A stretch of 64,000 nucleotides of DNA from Saccharum officinarum (taxonomy: Eukaryota > Streptophyta > Magnoliopsida > Poales > Poaceae). The stretch's first letter is position 1, and the number at the start of each line of letters is the position of its first letter. The DNA is taken from assembly GCA_020631735.1 (NCBI GenBank), contig CM036209.1:2033478-2097477 (forward strand). The letters run 5' to 3'. Below the pieces are notes generated by a model. It did no database searches and was not told the DNA's origin. It worked only from the letters and a program-made list of their open reading frames with translations. Below, one piece after another: positions 23,539 through 35,054 of this stretch. Made by a program: the position numbers and the translations under genes.

Positions 23539-26073
23539 ACAGATTCCGAGTATGCAGCAGCCTCTGGTTGATGGTTCTAACAGAAAATGTTTCGGTGATA
23601 ACATGGATCTCTATTGATAGTCTATTCTAGTATGGGTGTTTCATTGTGCATCTGCTTCCAAATTGTATCTGGTTACACTTCTTTGCCCAAGACAAAAAAT
23701 ACTCCATTTGCTAGGACGTGCTGATGCACGCAGTTTATGAAATAAATTTGGACTTGGCATAATATGCGAGGCACTATTTCTCTTGTTGCTGGATACTTAA
23801 GGTCACTGGTCCAAGTGGGAAGAACACTTAGGAGCTGTGGATAGATCAGTTAGCTTTTTTGGTTTACTTTTCTTATGGATGTTATTCCCAGTTGCTTAAG
23901 CAGTTGGATGGATGATTCACATTTGGTATGAGCATATGAAGGATTAGTTTTCTTATACAGAAATATGTGGTTTGGATCATCCATCTTCAAGGAACAGTAA
24001 TACCGTAATTTGCAGCATGAAGGAATTGTTTTGTGAGTCCCTGTTATTACAGGCTTTCCTTTGGTCAGTGATTGGTAATGCTTGCTAAAAGTTGGATGTG
24101 TTCTAGAAGTTAAATCAATAATGATGTGGAGTTTGTAGAATTCTTTGAAGACACTTGTGGAGAACTAGGATTAACATTGATAGCAGACTTAATCAAATGA
24201 AAATGTAGTATGCGAACGGTCATTCTTTTTGGATAAGAATACCACATGACTATGAATGACGTACTCGGTCAGTCTTGTGCATTGCTGCATCTTGCATAGT
24301 ACAGATAGGGTTGTTGAGTAGAAATTTTACAGCCATCTGGGAGATTAAACTGGAAATACAGATTTGCTTCAAGTGGAAGGCTATGGACATACAGTGCAAC
24401 CTATACTTGACATGATGGATGGTTCGTGACATTCCAACACAGACATAAAAACTGGAAATGTCTGCAATTTAATTTGCCTTTTTTTTACTCAGTGCTGAGT
24501 AGTGGCAGTTAACCCCAATAGCAGAAGTTAATTTGTCCAGATTATGTTCACTGTAATGTTTGGTGCTGGCTTCCCGGTCATTGGAGTTGTGATCTGCAGC
24601 AGAGAACAGAGACAGCAGAGAGGGAGGGATAGACAAATAGGAAGGTAGCTTTGAGAACAAGATCAGATAGGTAGGAGGATAATTCCCATTTCTCCACTTA
24701 GCTTAGGTTCTCGTCAGTTATCCTCTCCCTCGCACTGACCAACACGCAGTGTACACTGACTTTGTTTCCTAGCCTCAAGTTGTATGCCAGATATGCTACA
24801 GAGGTGCTTGGTGACTGTGCATGTCCCTGTAGTAGCTTGTGTGGTAGGCAAAAGCACTGATTGACGACATTTGTAGTCCTTCCATATCTATCTCTGGCTG
24901 AAATGGAGTCCATTTGACAAGCACCTGAGCAACAGCAGAAGCACTGCCTTTTACCAGTCCTGTGTCCTAACCAAAATGGATTCAGGCAACAGCGGCATAT
25001 TGTTCAGAACTCCAGATCAGGCAGCTGCAGCTCAGGGATCTCAGGGAACACTGGTGTGTACAAATGGGTACAATGTAAGGTCGTTAGTTTTGAGACATTC
25101 AAGGTGAATCTTACATTGTTATGGTAGAGCTAAGCAATATGCTGTTGAATCCTTGTGCTTTAGTACTCCAAATGAGCCAAAGTACTTTTGGAGGGAGCTT
25201 CTGACATGGTTGGAGCGTTTGAGCATAACCAACCTGAAAATTGGTTTTGGAAATGATGCTTATAAGTTTGCATCTTCATTTTGTTCTGAACCTAACTCAG
25301 TTCATTCTTGAGATCAAATTTAGCTGTACTTCTTATAGCTCAGGGAACTATTGGAATGATGTACTTGAGGCATAGTCTGGAAGCACTGAACATGATCATG
25401 ACAATGTGTTCGACTGATAGTGATTTTTTTTTCAAAACATAGTATATATATGAAATATATATGAAATTATTCTTCTCAAAAGTTAATAGAGCGAAAAAAT
25501 TATTCCATGATACCATAATGTAGCTGAGGCTCCAATGAATAGACCAATGTACCTACATTTTTTTTTTGAAGGTGACCGGGGGGAGGCGTTCCCCACCTGA
25601 ATTATATATTATATATTAGCCCAAAACGGCCCGTGATAAACAAGACATTTGTGTACACACGCCCCAGTATAGGAGCGATTGGTGGTATAACCACATTTGT
25701 GTATACATTTGTTAAATCTCTTGGAAAAACATATATTGGAAGCATTTCAAAGGATTTTGCTCCTCCTAACTACAAATTATAGAATAAGCACTTCAATTTA
25801 AGATGAGATGTTTATGTTTTGCTAGATAAATAGTTTGAATGAGGGTCTGGGAGAGCTTGTTCAAATTGTGGTGCCTCACTCCGCCTCAAAACGAATCCTA
25901 AGCACTTCAATTTGAGATGAGATGCTTATTTTTGCTAGATAAATAGTTTGAATTAGGCATGAAGAGCTTGATCAAATTGTGGTGCCTCACTCATCTCAAA
26001 ACAAAATACTCCCTTTATTTCAAATTATAAGTTGTTTTGGGCATTTTAGTTCTAAGCTTTTACTATGTATCTA
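23539..26073 (+). other. 3' flank of copy A, no gene supported
   Basis: This 2.5-kb flank matches about 41628-44172 in inverted orientation. Small minus-strand open frames (24698-24913, 24469-24660, 24250-24432) are repeated in arm C because the whole arm is. One is frameshifted in unit B (about 33704-33850), so I do not call them. About 25570-25710 is the arm-A copy of a short LINE-like insertion seen cleanly at 42008-42144. Confidence 0.7.
26009..26073 (+). mobile_element. Stowaway-like MITE cut by the gap
   Basis: The left half of a Stowaway element begins after a TA at 26007-26008 with CTCCCTTTATTTCAAATTA. It stops at the N run near the middle of the hairpin. The complete version is at 41546-41693. 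Confidence 0.75.
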
Positions 26074-26173
26074 NNNNNNNNNNNNNNNNNNNNNNNNNNN
26101 NNNNNNNNNNNNNNNNNNNNNNNNNNNNNNNNNNNNNNNNNNNNNNNNNNNNNNNNNNNNNNNNNNNNNNNNN
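26074..26173. other. Assembly gap (100 N) at the inverted junction
   Basis: Exactly 100 N. The left side is arm A ending inside a Stowaway hairpin; the right side is the 3' flank of unit B in the opposite orientation. The join of the two orientations therefore rests entirely on scaffolding. Confidence 0.98.
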
Positions 26174-26582
26174 AGATGCAAACTTGTAAGCATCATTTTC
26201 CAACTAATTTCAGGTTGGTTTGCTCAAACGCGCCAACCATGTCAGAAGCTCCTCCAAAAGTACTTTGGCTCATTTGAGTACTAAAGCACAAGGACTCAAC
26301 AACATATTGCTTAGCTCTACTAGAACAATGTAAGATTCACCTTGTGTTTAATGTCTCACAACTAATGACCTTACATTGTACCATTTTGTAGACACCAGTG
26401 GTTCCCTGAGATCCATGAGCTGCAGCTGCCTGATCTGGAGTTCTGGACAATATGCCACTGTTGCTGAATCCATTTTGGTTAGGACACAGGAGTGGTAAAA
26501 AGTCAGTGCTGCTGCTGCTGCTCAAGTGCTTGTCAAATGGACTCCATTTCAGCCAGAAATAGATATGGAAGGACTACAAATG
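26174..26582 (-). other. 3' flank of unit B, distal part
   Basis: It aligns with 42433-42845 (flank of unit C) with clear divergence, including small indels. It ends at AAATG (26578-26582), the left target-site copy of the solo LTR. The flank resumes at 33689. No gene is seen. Confidence 0.75.
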
Positions 26583-28996
26583 TGTCACACCCGGTTTTAA
26601 GGACAAAACCAGACATACACTATATGTGAAAGAAAAAAGTCAAATCTCACATATAGCCGCAGATAAAGTGTAATATCAAGAGACAAAGCTTAATAAACAT
26701 AATGCAATAGTATAAGATATAACCTTAGAGAGCAACACAGCGGAAAGACAACTCCGAACACCGGGTGTAGACTTCACTGCAGGAACAAACTGACTGGTTG
26801 ATCACAAGCCTAATAATTTCAGAGACTATCCTGAGGTGTGGGAAATAGCAAGGGTGAGTTCATGTCGAACTCAACAAGCATAAATGGGGTTCATGAGGCT
26901 CAAGAGGCATGACACGGGTTTAACTGCATGTAGCTTTTAGTTGGCAAAGTTTTAGCATATGAGTAGCATTAAGTTGTCTTTAATCCCAGAATCAACATAT
27001 GATCAGGTAATATGAAGAATGGATATAAAAAAACATAAGCATATTACAGTTCAATAGTGATCATCTATTCCGTAGGGTCCAAGACCGCTCGTGACCGTGA
27101 GCACGGCTGATATACCAGTTTTACACTCTGCTTAGGTTGTACACTTTCACTGTGAGTCGTAATCCCCGTAAGCCCGAGGTTTGCAAGGCTCAATGGGCAG
27201 ACAGGTTTTACTATGAAGTCTTTCCAAGGTTCGTCTAACAAATTAGGGTCGCTAGGTTTCTGTAATCTGCGAATGTAGAGCTTTCCTTTCATATGGCACA
27301 ATGACGCGCAACCTATGCACATAAGGACAGAAGCCGCATTACACCCAACCCGAGAAATACCTCTTTTGCGCCCTTTCGGGTAGCCTCTAACAAGCTAGAA
27401 AAGGTCCTCTTATATGACTAAAGCGCAGAGCCATGTAGCCCTCACAGCTGTACTGTAAGTCCCAGATGTTCGCTTATAGATAAGTCCTTATGGAGAGAAA
27501 CTAGAGCACCAAAAGATAGCCCAATGATCTAGGCCTCTTTAATTATGTTACTAAAAAGTCATCTTTTAATGTTATTGCATATCTCATTAGTCAAATTACA
27601 AGATCATAGTTTATGTTGAGCACTAGCAATAGCTACCCAATGCAAAACCACAGGTAACAAGGTACAAGATCAATTTCTAAGGCATCCTTAACAAGGAGAC
27701 ACATGCATAGTGATTTAAGTGCTTTAAAATTGATTAGGTAACAATGATCACATGCTATACTTGCCTTAAACTTAGATCTTTCTTCAAGTCTAACTCTTTC
27801 GAATTTCCAATGAATTGCTTCTTAATTACCACGTAAATCTCACCGACTGAACTCGATCAACAGGTAACATCATACAAGCATTCGAGCAATCATATACGAA
27901 ACAAATAATAGAACTAAATTAGAACAACACATCAATCATATAAAACAAGTGAAGAGGTTTGAAGACTAATCGACGAATTGGTATGAACACAAAGACGCGA
28001 GAAACACGCTAATCGGAGCTACGATTCGAAGGAAACGACTACTGAGACCTTTTTATTATATTAAAGAAAAGACTATATATATTTTTAATTGAGCAAAAAC
28101 ATGTAAATATTTGTTAAGACTCAAAACATAATTTAATTCAAAAGCTGGCTTAAACTACTCATGCTTAGTTTATGAACAATACCCTATAATTTAATCAAGT
28201 TAAACTTTATTATTACAAAAGAAATAATAAACATGTAAAAGCATTTAAAATTATATATGACATAAGCAAATTATAATTTAGAAATACATTTATGTTCGTT
28301 AGTAATTAATCACATTAATATTTATGTATTTAGCACCAAAGTATAAATATACATTATTGCTTTTATATTACAAAACTAGTGTCATGCAAATTAACCAAGT
28401 TAATATTAACATTTTAATTATAGACACATGTCATGATATAAATTAAATATGACTGCTAGCATGTGGATTGTATCGACATGAGATTAACACAGCAAGAACG
28501 AACGGAACCGGAGTCAAAAAATTGACTCTTGATTATGTGGTGTATTTCTATTGTATTTTGGGATTTGTTTTGCTAAAGAAAAACGGTCATAAAACACATC
28601 ATGACCTCATATGACATCATCAAGCTAGCCGTTAGGATTAAAGCAGGGCAAAGCTTGCATGGGTCACGGTGGCTCAGGATGGTTACGTATACATGTGTAT
28701 TTTTATAGTATTTCTAGATTTGTTTTTCTGAAAGAAAACGGCAATAATGCATGTATGACGCGATGATGAGGTCATCAAGCTAGAAGATCGAAACTAGGAA
28801 TTGGACAGGGATGCTCGGTGCACAGCCGGTAACGCCACGCAGGTACGGTGGCGTGCACCTCACCTGAGCAACTCAAGAAAATACTAGGGCCCGGTTGACC
28901 AAAAGGAGAGCAGAGCATTGGAGGGCGACGGCGAGCTCACCGAGTCACTGTACGCGAACGGGGATGGACCGAAGACGGCACTGGGCTTGATGGAGC

Positions 28997-31900
28997 CAGT
29001 GGCGGGCCCAAAGGGCAGTCCAGGTAAGCCCAGGACTATCCTGGAATTTGGCCCAAAATTTTTTTAGTACTTCGCGCAGCCCACCAAACTTGACCCAATG
29101 CTCCTCTTTCTCTCAAAAGCAGTCTCCTTCAGTCCTTCGGTTCGGTCCTTCCCTCCTGGTGCCGAGCGCCGCCTCCTTCCCTCCTTCTCCCAAAGGCGAC
29201 CCCCACAGGACGACGCCGAGCACCGCCTCCTTCAGTCCTTCCCTCCTGGCGCGCGCGACTGAGCAGTGAGCACCGAGGCAGTGGCGTCGCCGTCGGGCGA
29301 GGAGCCAGCCGCTGCGGCGCCGCCCCATCCCGCCGGGTGCTGGCCTCCCCTGCGGCCCTGCCCTGCCCTCCCCTGCGGCGTGCGGCGCCGGGCGAGGAGC
29401 CAGCCGCTGCTGCAGCCTGCAAGACGGCCAGCACCGCACCGCACTAGCCGGCAGCCCCGCAGCCCGCCCCATCCGCCAGCGGCCGGGGCGCCCGCTCCTG
29501 CTCGGCTCCTCCTTCCCTCCTCTGTGTCTGTGAGACTGTAAGCAGTGAGTTCACTGTTTTTTCTCTCAAATGGTTTAGGGATTTATGCAATTAAGACTTA
29601 GGGTTTTAATTTTGGATATTGGATTGGACTGTAAAGGCTTAGGGATTGTAGATCTATCATCTGTGAGCCTAGAATTGAATGAAATTTGCTGTGATTTTTC
29701 AGGAATTTGAGGCATGAAGAAATCAAATATAGCATTTCTTTTTCAGAAGCATGAGGCAAAAAAAGTTGCAACTCAGACTGCTCCACCACATTCCAGTTGC
29801 TGATGAAGAGTTGTCTATTCCTATTGTAGAAGATCCTCTAATTGTGAGTGTTGAAAGTGGTATTGTAGCACTGGCCGTGGATGAAGGGACAGAAACACTT
29901 ACAGTGGTAGCTACAGGTACAACTATAGCTACAACAGATGAAGTTGAAGAAGAGGAAGAAGAACCGCCTCTAGCTGCAGCTGATGATGTTGATTCTCTTG
30001 AGCATGACCCGGGCCTAAGGAGTTCTATTTCAACCTTTGATGTGAATGAATAAGATTCTATCAGAAGAAGGTATATTTTAAAAGGCCCATGTCATCTTTA
30101 TGCCTATAATTATCCATCCAGAAAAATCTATGGTAAAGATCGCCGCTTCAGTTTTCTTTGGTTTCAAAAGTACCATTGGATTGAATATAGTGTAGAGAAG
30201 GATGCAGCATATTGTTTCTTATGTTATTTATTTGGCAAAGAAAATGGAAAATTTATTACAGAAGGCTGGAATAATTGGAATGTGGGATCTAAAGCACTTG
30301 ACAAACATGAGTCCTCAACTTTACACAAGTTTGCTCAAGAGAAATACAACTTGTTTGTGCAAAAGGGTACAAAATTTGATGCTGTCATTGTGAAGGTGTT
30401 AGAAAAGGATCGAGCTGATTACAGGGCTAGGTTGATTTATTCATTGAGATGTTTGAGGTTCCTTTTGCATCAAAGATTGGCTTCTCGTGGGCATGATGAA
30501 ACCGAACAATCTAACAACAGAGGAAACTTCCTTGAACTTTGAATTGGCTTGCTGGAAATAATGAAGAGGTGAACAAAGTGGTTAAAAAATGCCCCAGGTA
30601 ATTGCATTTTGACCTCCCTCGCATACAAAAGCAAATTATTAGATGCTGCTCTGAGAAAACCACTAGATCCATACTTGAAGAACTTGGGGATGATTACTAT
30701 GCAATTCTAGCTGATGAATGTAGTGACATATCACATAAAGAACAACTAGCAGTTTGTTTGCGTTATGTTGATAAACGTGGAAGTGTTTGTGAAAGGTTCC
30801 TTGGAGTAGTTCATGTTCCTGGCACCACTTCTTTGGAACTTAAAACAGCTATTGTATCTTTACTCACCAGTCATCACTTGACTCTTAGTTCTTGTCGTGG
30901 AAGGATATGATGGGGCTAGTAACATAAAAGGAGAGGTTAAGGGGCTAAAAACACTAATAATGAAAGAGTCTCCTTCTGCTTATTATGTGCATTGTTTTGC
31001 ACCTCAACTCCAATTAGTGCTGGTTGTTGTTGCTAAGGGAGATGTTGTGGCTAGTAATTTTTTTTGCTCATGTTTCACGCTTGCTGAATATTATTGGAGT
31101 TTCTTGCAAACGCCATGATATGCTAAGAGATGTTAGAGCACGAAAGTTGAAGAAAGCACTTGAATTGGGTGAAATAGAAAGTGGAAGTGGGTTGAATCAA
31201 GAGATGGGATTGGCTAGGCCTGGTGACACTAGGTGGGGTTCTCATTATAGGACTGTTTTGCATATCATTGACATGTATCCTACCATTCGGGAAGTACTCA
31301 TAACTCTTGGAAAGGATCCCACACAAGAGATGATTGGCCAAACATGCATGCTATGGTTCTGACTTTAGAGTCATTTGAGTTTGTTTTTAATGCCCACTTG
31401 ATGCTTGTGATTCTTGGGTACACAAATGAGTTGTCTCAATCTTTGTAAAAGAGAGACCAAGATATTGTTAATGCAATGACACTCGTTGGTGTGGCAAAAA
31501 GAAGATTCCAACAATTGAGGTCTGATGGGTGGGAAGATTTCTTAGAAAAGGTTAAATCATTTTGCATCAAATAATCTATTGATATTCCTGCAATGGATAG
31601 CAAATATGAGCCTCATGGAAGATCCCATCGCTTTTATCCTGTACAAACAATTGATGATCATTATAGAAGAGAGGTGTTTATTGGTATTATTGATAGAATT
31701 CATCAAGAGCTTGAGAATCGGTTTGATGAGGTTAGTAGGGAGTTGCTTATTTGTATGTCAGCATTGAGTCCCTCCAATTCATTTGCCTCATTTGATGCTC
31801 AGAAAATCCTTAAGCTTGCAACTTTTTATCCCAAAGATATTTCAAGTTCGGAGTTGAGGACACTTGAAATTCAACTTGGCACATATATTGAAGATGTGAA

Positions 31901-32461
31901 GATGGATGTTAGATTTGAAGGACTGAACACCCTTGGTGAGCTCTCTAACAAGCTTGTTGACACTAAAAAACATGAATATTATGATTTGGTGTACTTAGTC
32001 CTTAAATTGGCATTGATCTTACCAGTGGCGACGACAAGTGTTGAAAGAGTATTCTCTGCCTTGTGTTTAGTGAAGAACAAGGTGAGAAATAGTATGAGTG
32101 ATAGATTACTGAATGATTGCTTGGTTACCTTTATTGAGCGTGATATATTCTCCACTGTAAGCGAGGATGACATAGTTCATGCTTTCATGACAATGAGAAA
32201 GCGCAAAGTAGGAGCCTTGAACTAGAAGTCTAGAACTTGTAGTGTAGTCTCTTATTTATGTAAGACCTTATTTATGTAAGACATTATCTTATTTGTGCAA
32301 GTTTTAGACCTATTTTTGTAAGTGTCGAACCTTTTATTTGTATCGTCGCAATTTGGTTAATTTATAGCTATTTTATCGAACTTTGTCTTTGAAATTTTTT
32401 GTATTGCGGATGAAAATTTTTCTTAGGACTACCCTTGTTTCAAATCCTGCGTCCGCCACTG
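28997..32461 (+). mobile_element. Complete hAT-superfamily DNA transposon, 3465 bp
   Basis: The left end is CAGTGGCGGGC and the right end is the complement of CAGTGGCGGAC, so the first 11 bp of the terminal repeats differ at one base. A perfect 8-bp target duplication GATGGAGC lies at 28989-28996 and 32462-32469, the length expected for hAT. Inside are a CpG-rich 5' region (29115-29540) and a decayed transposase gene. Its ends could in principle still be recognised by a transposase from elsewhere. Confidence 0.92.
29714..32225 (+). pseudogene. hAT transposase (TTF zinc finger, DUF4371, dimerisation domain), broken
   Basis: The likely start is the ATG at 29714 (MKKSNIAFLFQKHEAKK). Frame breaks follow soon after, with a TAA at 30051. 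The TTF-type zinc-finger region reads about 30060-30370 (CHLYAYNYPSRKIYG, then YCFLCYLFGKENGKF). A frameshift near 30540 precedes the DUF4371 part at about 30600-30890 (ILADECSDISHKEQL). Further breaks occur near 30890, 31060 and 31340-31590. The C-terminal piece 31593-32225 is open for 210 codons and holds the hAT dimerisation motif LPVATTSVERVFSAL. The protein would cut and join the element ends in the nucleus. With this many breaks it is not functional. Confidence 0.88.
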
Positions 32462-33693
32462 GATGGAGCGGCAGCGACTTTCCTGGGTGCAGAGCTCGGC
32501 AGCAGGCTCACGACGACAGAAAGGCAGCGAGCAAATTTCCACACGGGAGCAGCAGCTTGATTAATCCTCCGCTTGGGACAGCACACACACGGCAACACCC
32601 ATCAGATCGGCCGCGGCTTTTGAAGGCGGACACCACTTCGACTTGAACTCGGCGCCCAGAACTCAACTTTGTAGATTGACACAGCACGACCAATCCAACT
32701 CTGCCTTGGACTCGAAGTCAAGTCGTCGTATCACGGCAACCAGATTGATTCAAAACGGCGGCGGACCGTGCTTCTCTCGGCGGCTGCGCTTAGGGTTTGC
32801 GGCTGCTCTTACGGCTCGAGACGAGGGCGGCGAGGCGAGAAGAAGAGGGAAAATTCAATAATTTACTACACGACATGTTTCCTAAACTAAGGGCTCTCCT
32901 TACGTTAGTTTTGGTGTACTTGGTGTGCTTTGCCCATTGGGTAGATACATACTTATAGGGAGGAAAACTCTCTACCTTCACATCAACTAGCAATATGCTA
33001 CTAATTGAAGTTGCACCCTCCATCTCTACTAATGGGTCTAATTAATCATCAAAGTCCATTAGTAAATAAATATATGGGCATTTAAGATTATTGCACACGA
33101 GCTTTGGTGGAAAATAAGATATTTTCTATTTTCGGAATTAATTAATTTCGTGGATAAAATAATTCTAGAAAAGTCCAAAATTATTATTTAAGCCGCAAAA
33201 AATACTCCGAAAGCTCCGAAAATTCGGGAAAATTTTCCAGAGACATTATGGAACATGAGAAACCCAAATAAAGTATTTAGAGCTCATGATAAGATATTTT
33301 AGAGCATCTAAAAATTAGATTATGCTCACAGATAAGTAGAAACAAGCTACATAACAGGCCGGAAAAATTCCTGAGAAGTTTGTAAGGTTGATTGACGGAT
33401 GAGAAACAAGGAATTTGATTGTAGAAAAATGATATATGTATATCGAAGAAGGAAAATCGACCTAAATGCATTTTGAAAGAACAACTTGAATTCATTTTGA
33501 TCTTTGGTCAAAATCAAGCAATATAAAAACACAAATGCATCAACATGTATGCACAACAATGTTGCTACATCCTAAGATGAATTTTAATTCAATGAAAATT
33601 TTGTTTTACTATATTTCATGAGCACAAAACATTCATAATTAAATCATTTTAGCTCTATTTCCAAAGAAGGAAATTTTAGGGTGTTACAAAATG

Positions 33694-35054
33694 TCGTCAA
33701 TCAGTGCTTTTGCCTACCACACAAGCTACAACAGGCATGTGGACAGTCATCAAGCACCTCTGTAGCATATCTGGCATACAACTTGAGGCCAGGAAACAAA
33801 GTCAGTGTACACTGCGTGTTGGTTCAGTGCCAGGGAGAGGATAACTGATGAGAACCTAAGCTAAATGGAGAAATGGGAATTATCCTCCTACCTATCTGAT
33901 CTTGTTCTCAAAGCTACCTTCCTATTTGTCTATCCCTCCCTCTCTGCTGTCTCTGTTCTCTGCAGATCACAACTCCAATGACCGGGAAGCCAGCACCAAA
34001 CATTACAGTGAACATAATGGACAAATTAACTTGTGCTATTGGGGTTAACTGCCACTACTCAGCATTGAGTAAAAAAAGCCAAATTAAATTGCAGACATTT
34101 CCAGTTTTTATGTCTGTGTTGGAATGTCACGAACCATTCATCATGTCAAAGTATAGGTGGCACTGTATGTCCATAGCCTTTCACAAAGCAAATCTGTATT
34201 TCCAGTTTAATCTCCCAGATGGCTGTAAAATTTCTACACAACAACCGGGCTTTAAAACTTCTACCCAACAACCCTATTTGTACTATGCAAGCTGCAGCAA
34301 TACCCAAGACTGATCGAGTACGCCATTCACAGTCACTTGGGTATTCTTATCCAAAAAGAATGACTGCTCGCATACATTTTCATTTGATTAAGTCTGCTGT
34401 AAACGTTAATCCTAGTTCTCCAAAAGAAGTGTCTTCAAAGAATCTTACAAACTCCACATCATTATCAATTTAAAGTTACTTCTAGAACACATCCAACTTT
34501 TAGCAAGCATTACCAATCACTGACCAAAGGAAAGCCTGCAGTAACAGGGACCCACAAAACAATTCCTTCATGCTGCAAATTTTGGTATTATTGTTCCTTG
34601 AAGATGGATGATCCAAACCACATATTGATGTATCAGAAAACATCTAATCCTTCATATGCTCCTACCAAATGTGAATCATTCATCCAACTGCTTAAGTAAC
34701 TGGGAACAACATCCATAAGAAAAGTAAACCAAAAAAGCTAACTGATCTATTCCACTGCTCCTAAGGTGTTCTTCCCACTGGTACCAGTGCCCTTAAGTAT
34801 CCAGCAACAAGAGAAATAGTGCCTCGCATATTATGCCAAGTCCAAATTTATTTCATAAACTGTGTGCATCAGCACATCTCAGCAAATGGAGTATTTTTTG
34901 TCTTGGGAAAAGAAGTGTAACCAGGTACAATTTGGAAGCAGATGCACAATCAAACACCCATACTAGAGTAGACTATCAATAGAGATTCATGTTATCACCC
35001 AAACAGTTCCTGTTAGAACCATCAACCAGAGGCTGCTGCATACTCAGAATCTGT
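33694..35054 (-). other. 3' flank of unit B, proximal part
   Basis: It is collinear with about 42846-44172 of unit C, with scattered substitutions and indels. No gene is supported. Translatable stretches shared with unit C are shifted out of frame here. Confidence 0.7.

Larger units (their letters stand above)
16606..26073 (+). repeat. Arm A of an inverted, near-identical duplication (partner about 41628-61265)
   Basis: Read on the opposite strand, this 9.5-kb arm is collinear with about 61265 down to 41628. Exons, introns and flanks match at about 99% where I compared them; one difference was seen in about 90 bp of intron 2. The arm is bounded on the left by the Gypsy LTR and on the right by the N gap, so neither end is a natural junction. 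Relative to its partner, arm A lacks the intron-5 Copia nest and a 237-bp MITE, and has an extra 244-bp MITE before the gene. Confidence 0.85.
26583..33688 (-). mobile_element. Gypsy solo LTR interrupted by a hAT element
   Basis: On the - strand it begins TGTAACACCCTAAAATTTCC and ends CCGGGTGTGACA, a TG..CA pair of Gypsy type. It is flanked by a perfect 5-bp repeat AAATG (26578-26582 and 33689-33693). The uninterrupted site is seen in unit C at about 42836-42845. Without the nested hAT element and its 8-bp duplication it is about 3.6 kb and has no gag or pol, so a solo LTR left by LTR-LTR recombination is the best reading. No gene is seen in 26583-28988 or 32470-33688. Confidence 0.8.

Noticed and set aside
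24250..24913. Three small minus-strand open frames downstream of copy A, repeated exactly in arm C
   Set aside because: They are repeated because the whole arm is duplicated. One matching region in unit B (about 33704-33850) is frameshifted, and none resembles a known protein.
29048..29541. GC-rich open frames on both strands in the 5' part of the hAT element
   Set aside because: Low-complexity Pro/Ala/Arg translations, not similar to transposase; more likely leader or promoter sequence.
26583..33688. Full-length Gypsy element
   Set aside because: Only one LTR-like sequence with TG..CA ends and one pair of AAATG is present; the only coding sequence inside belongs to the nested hAT element.
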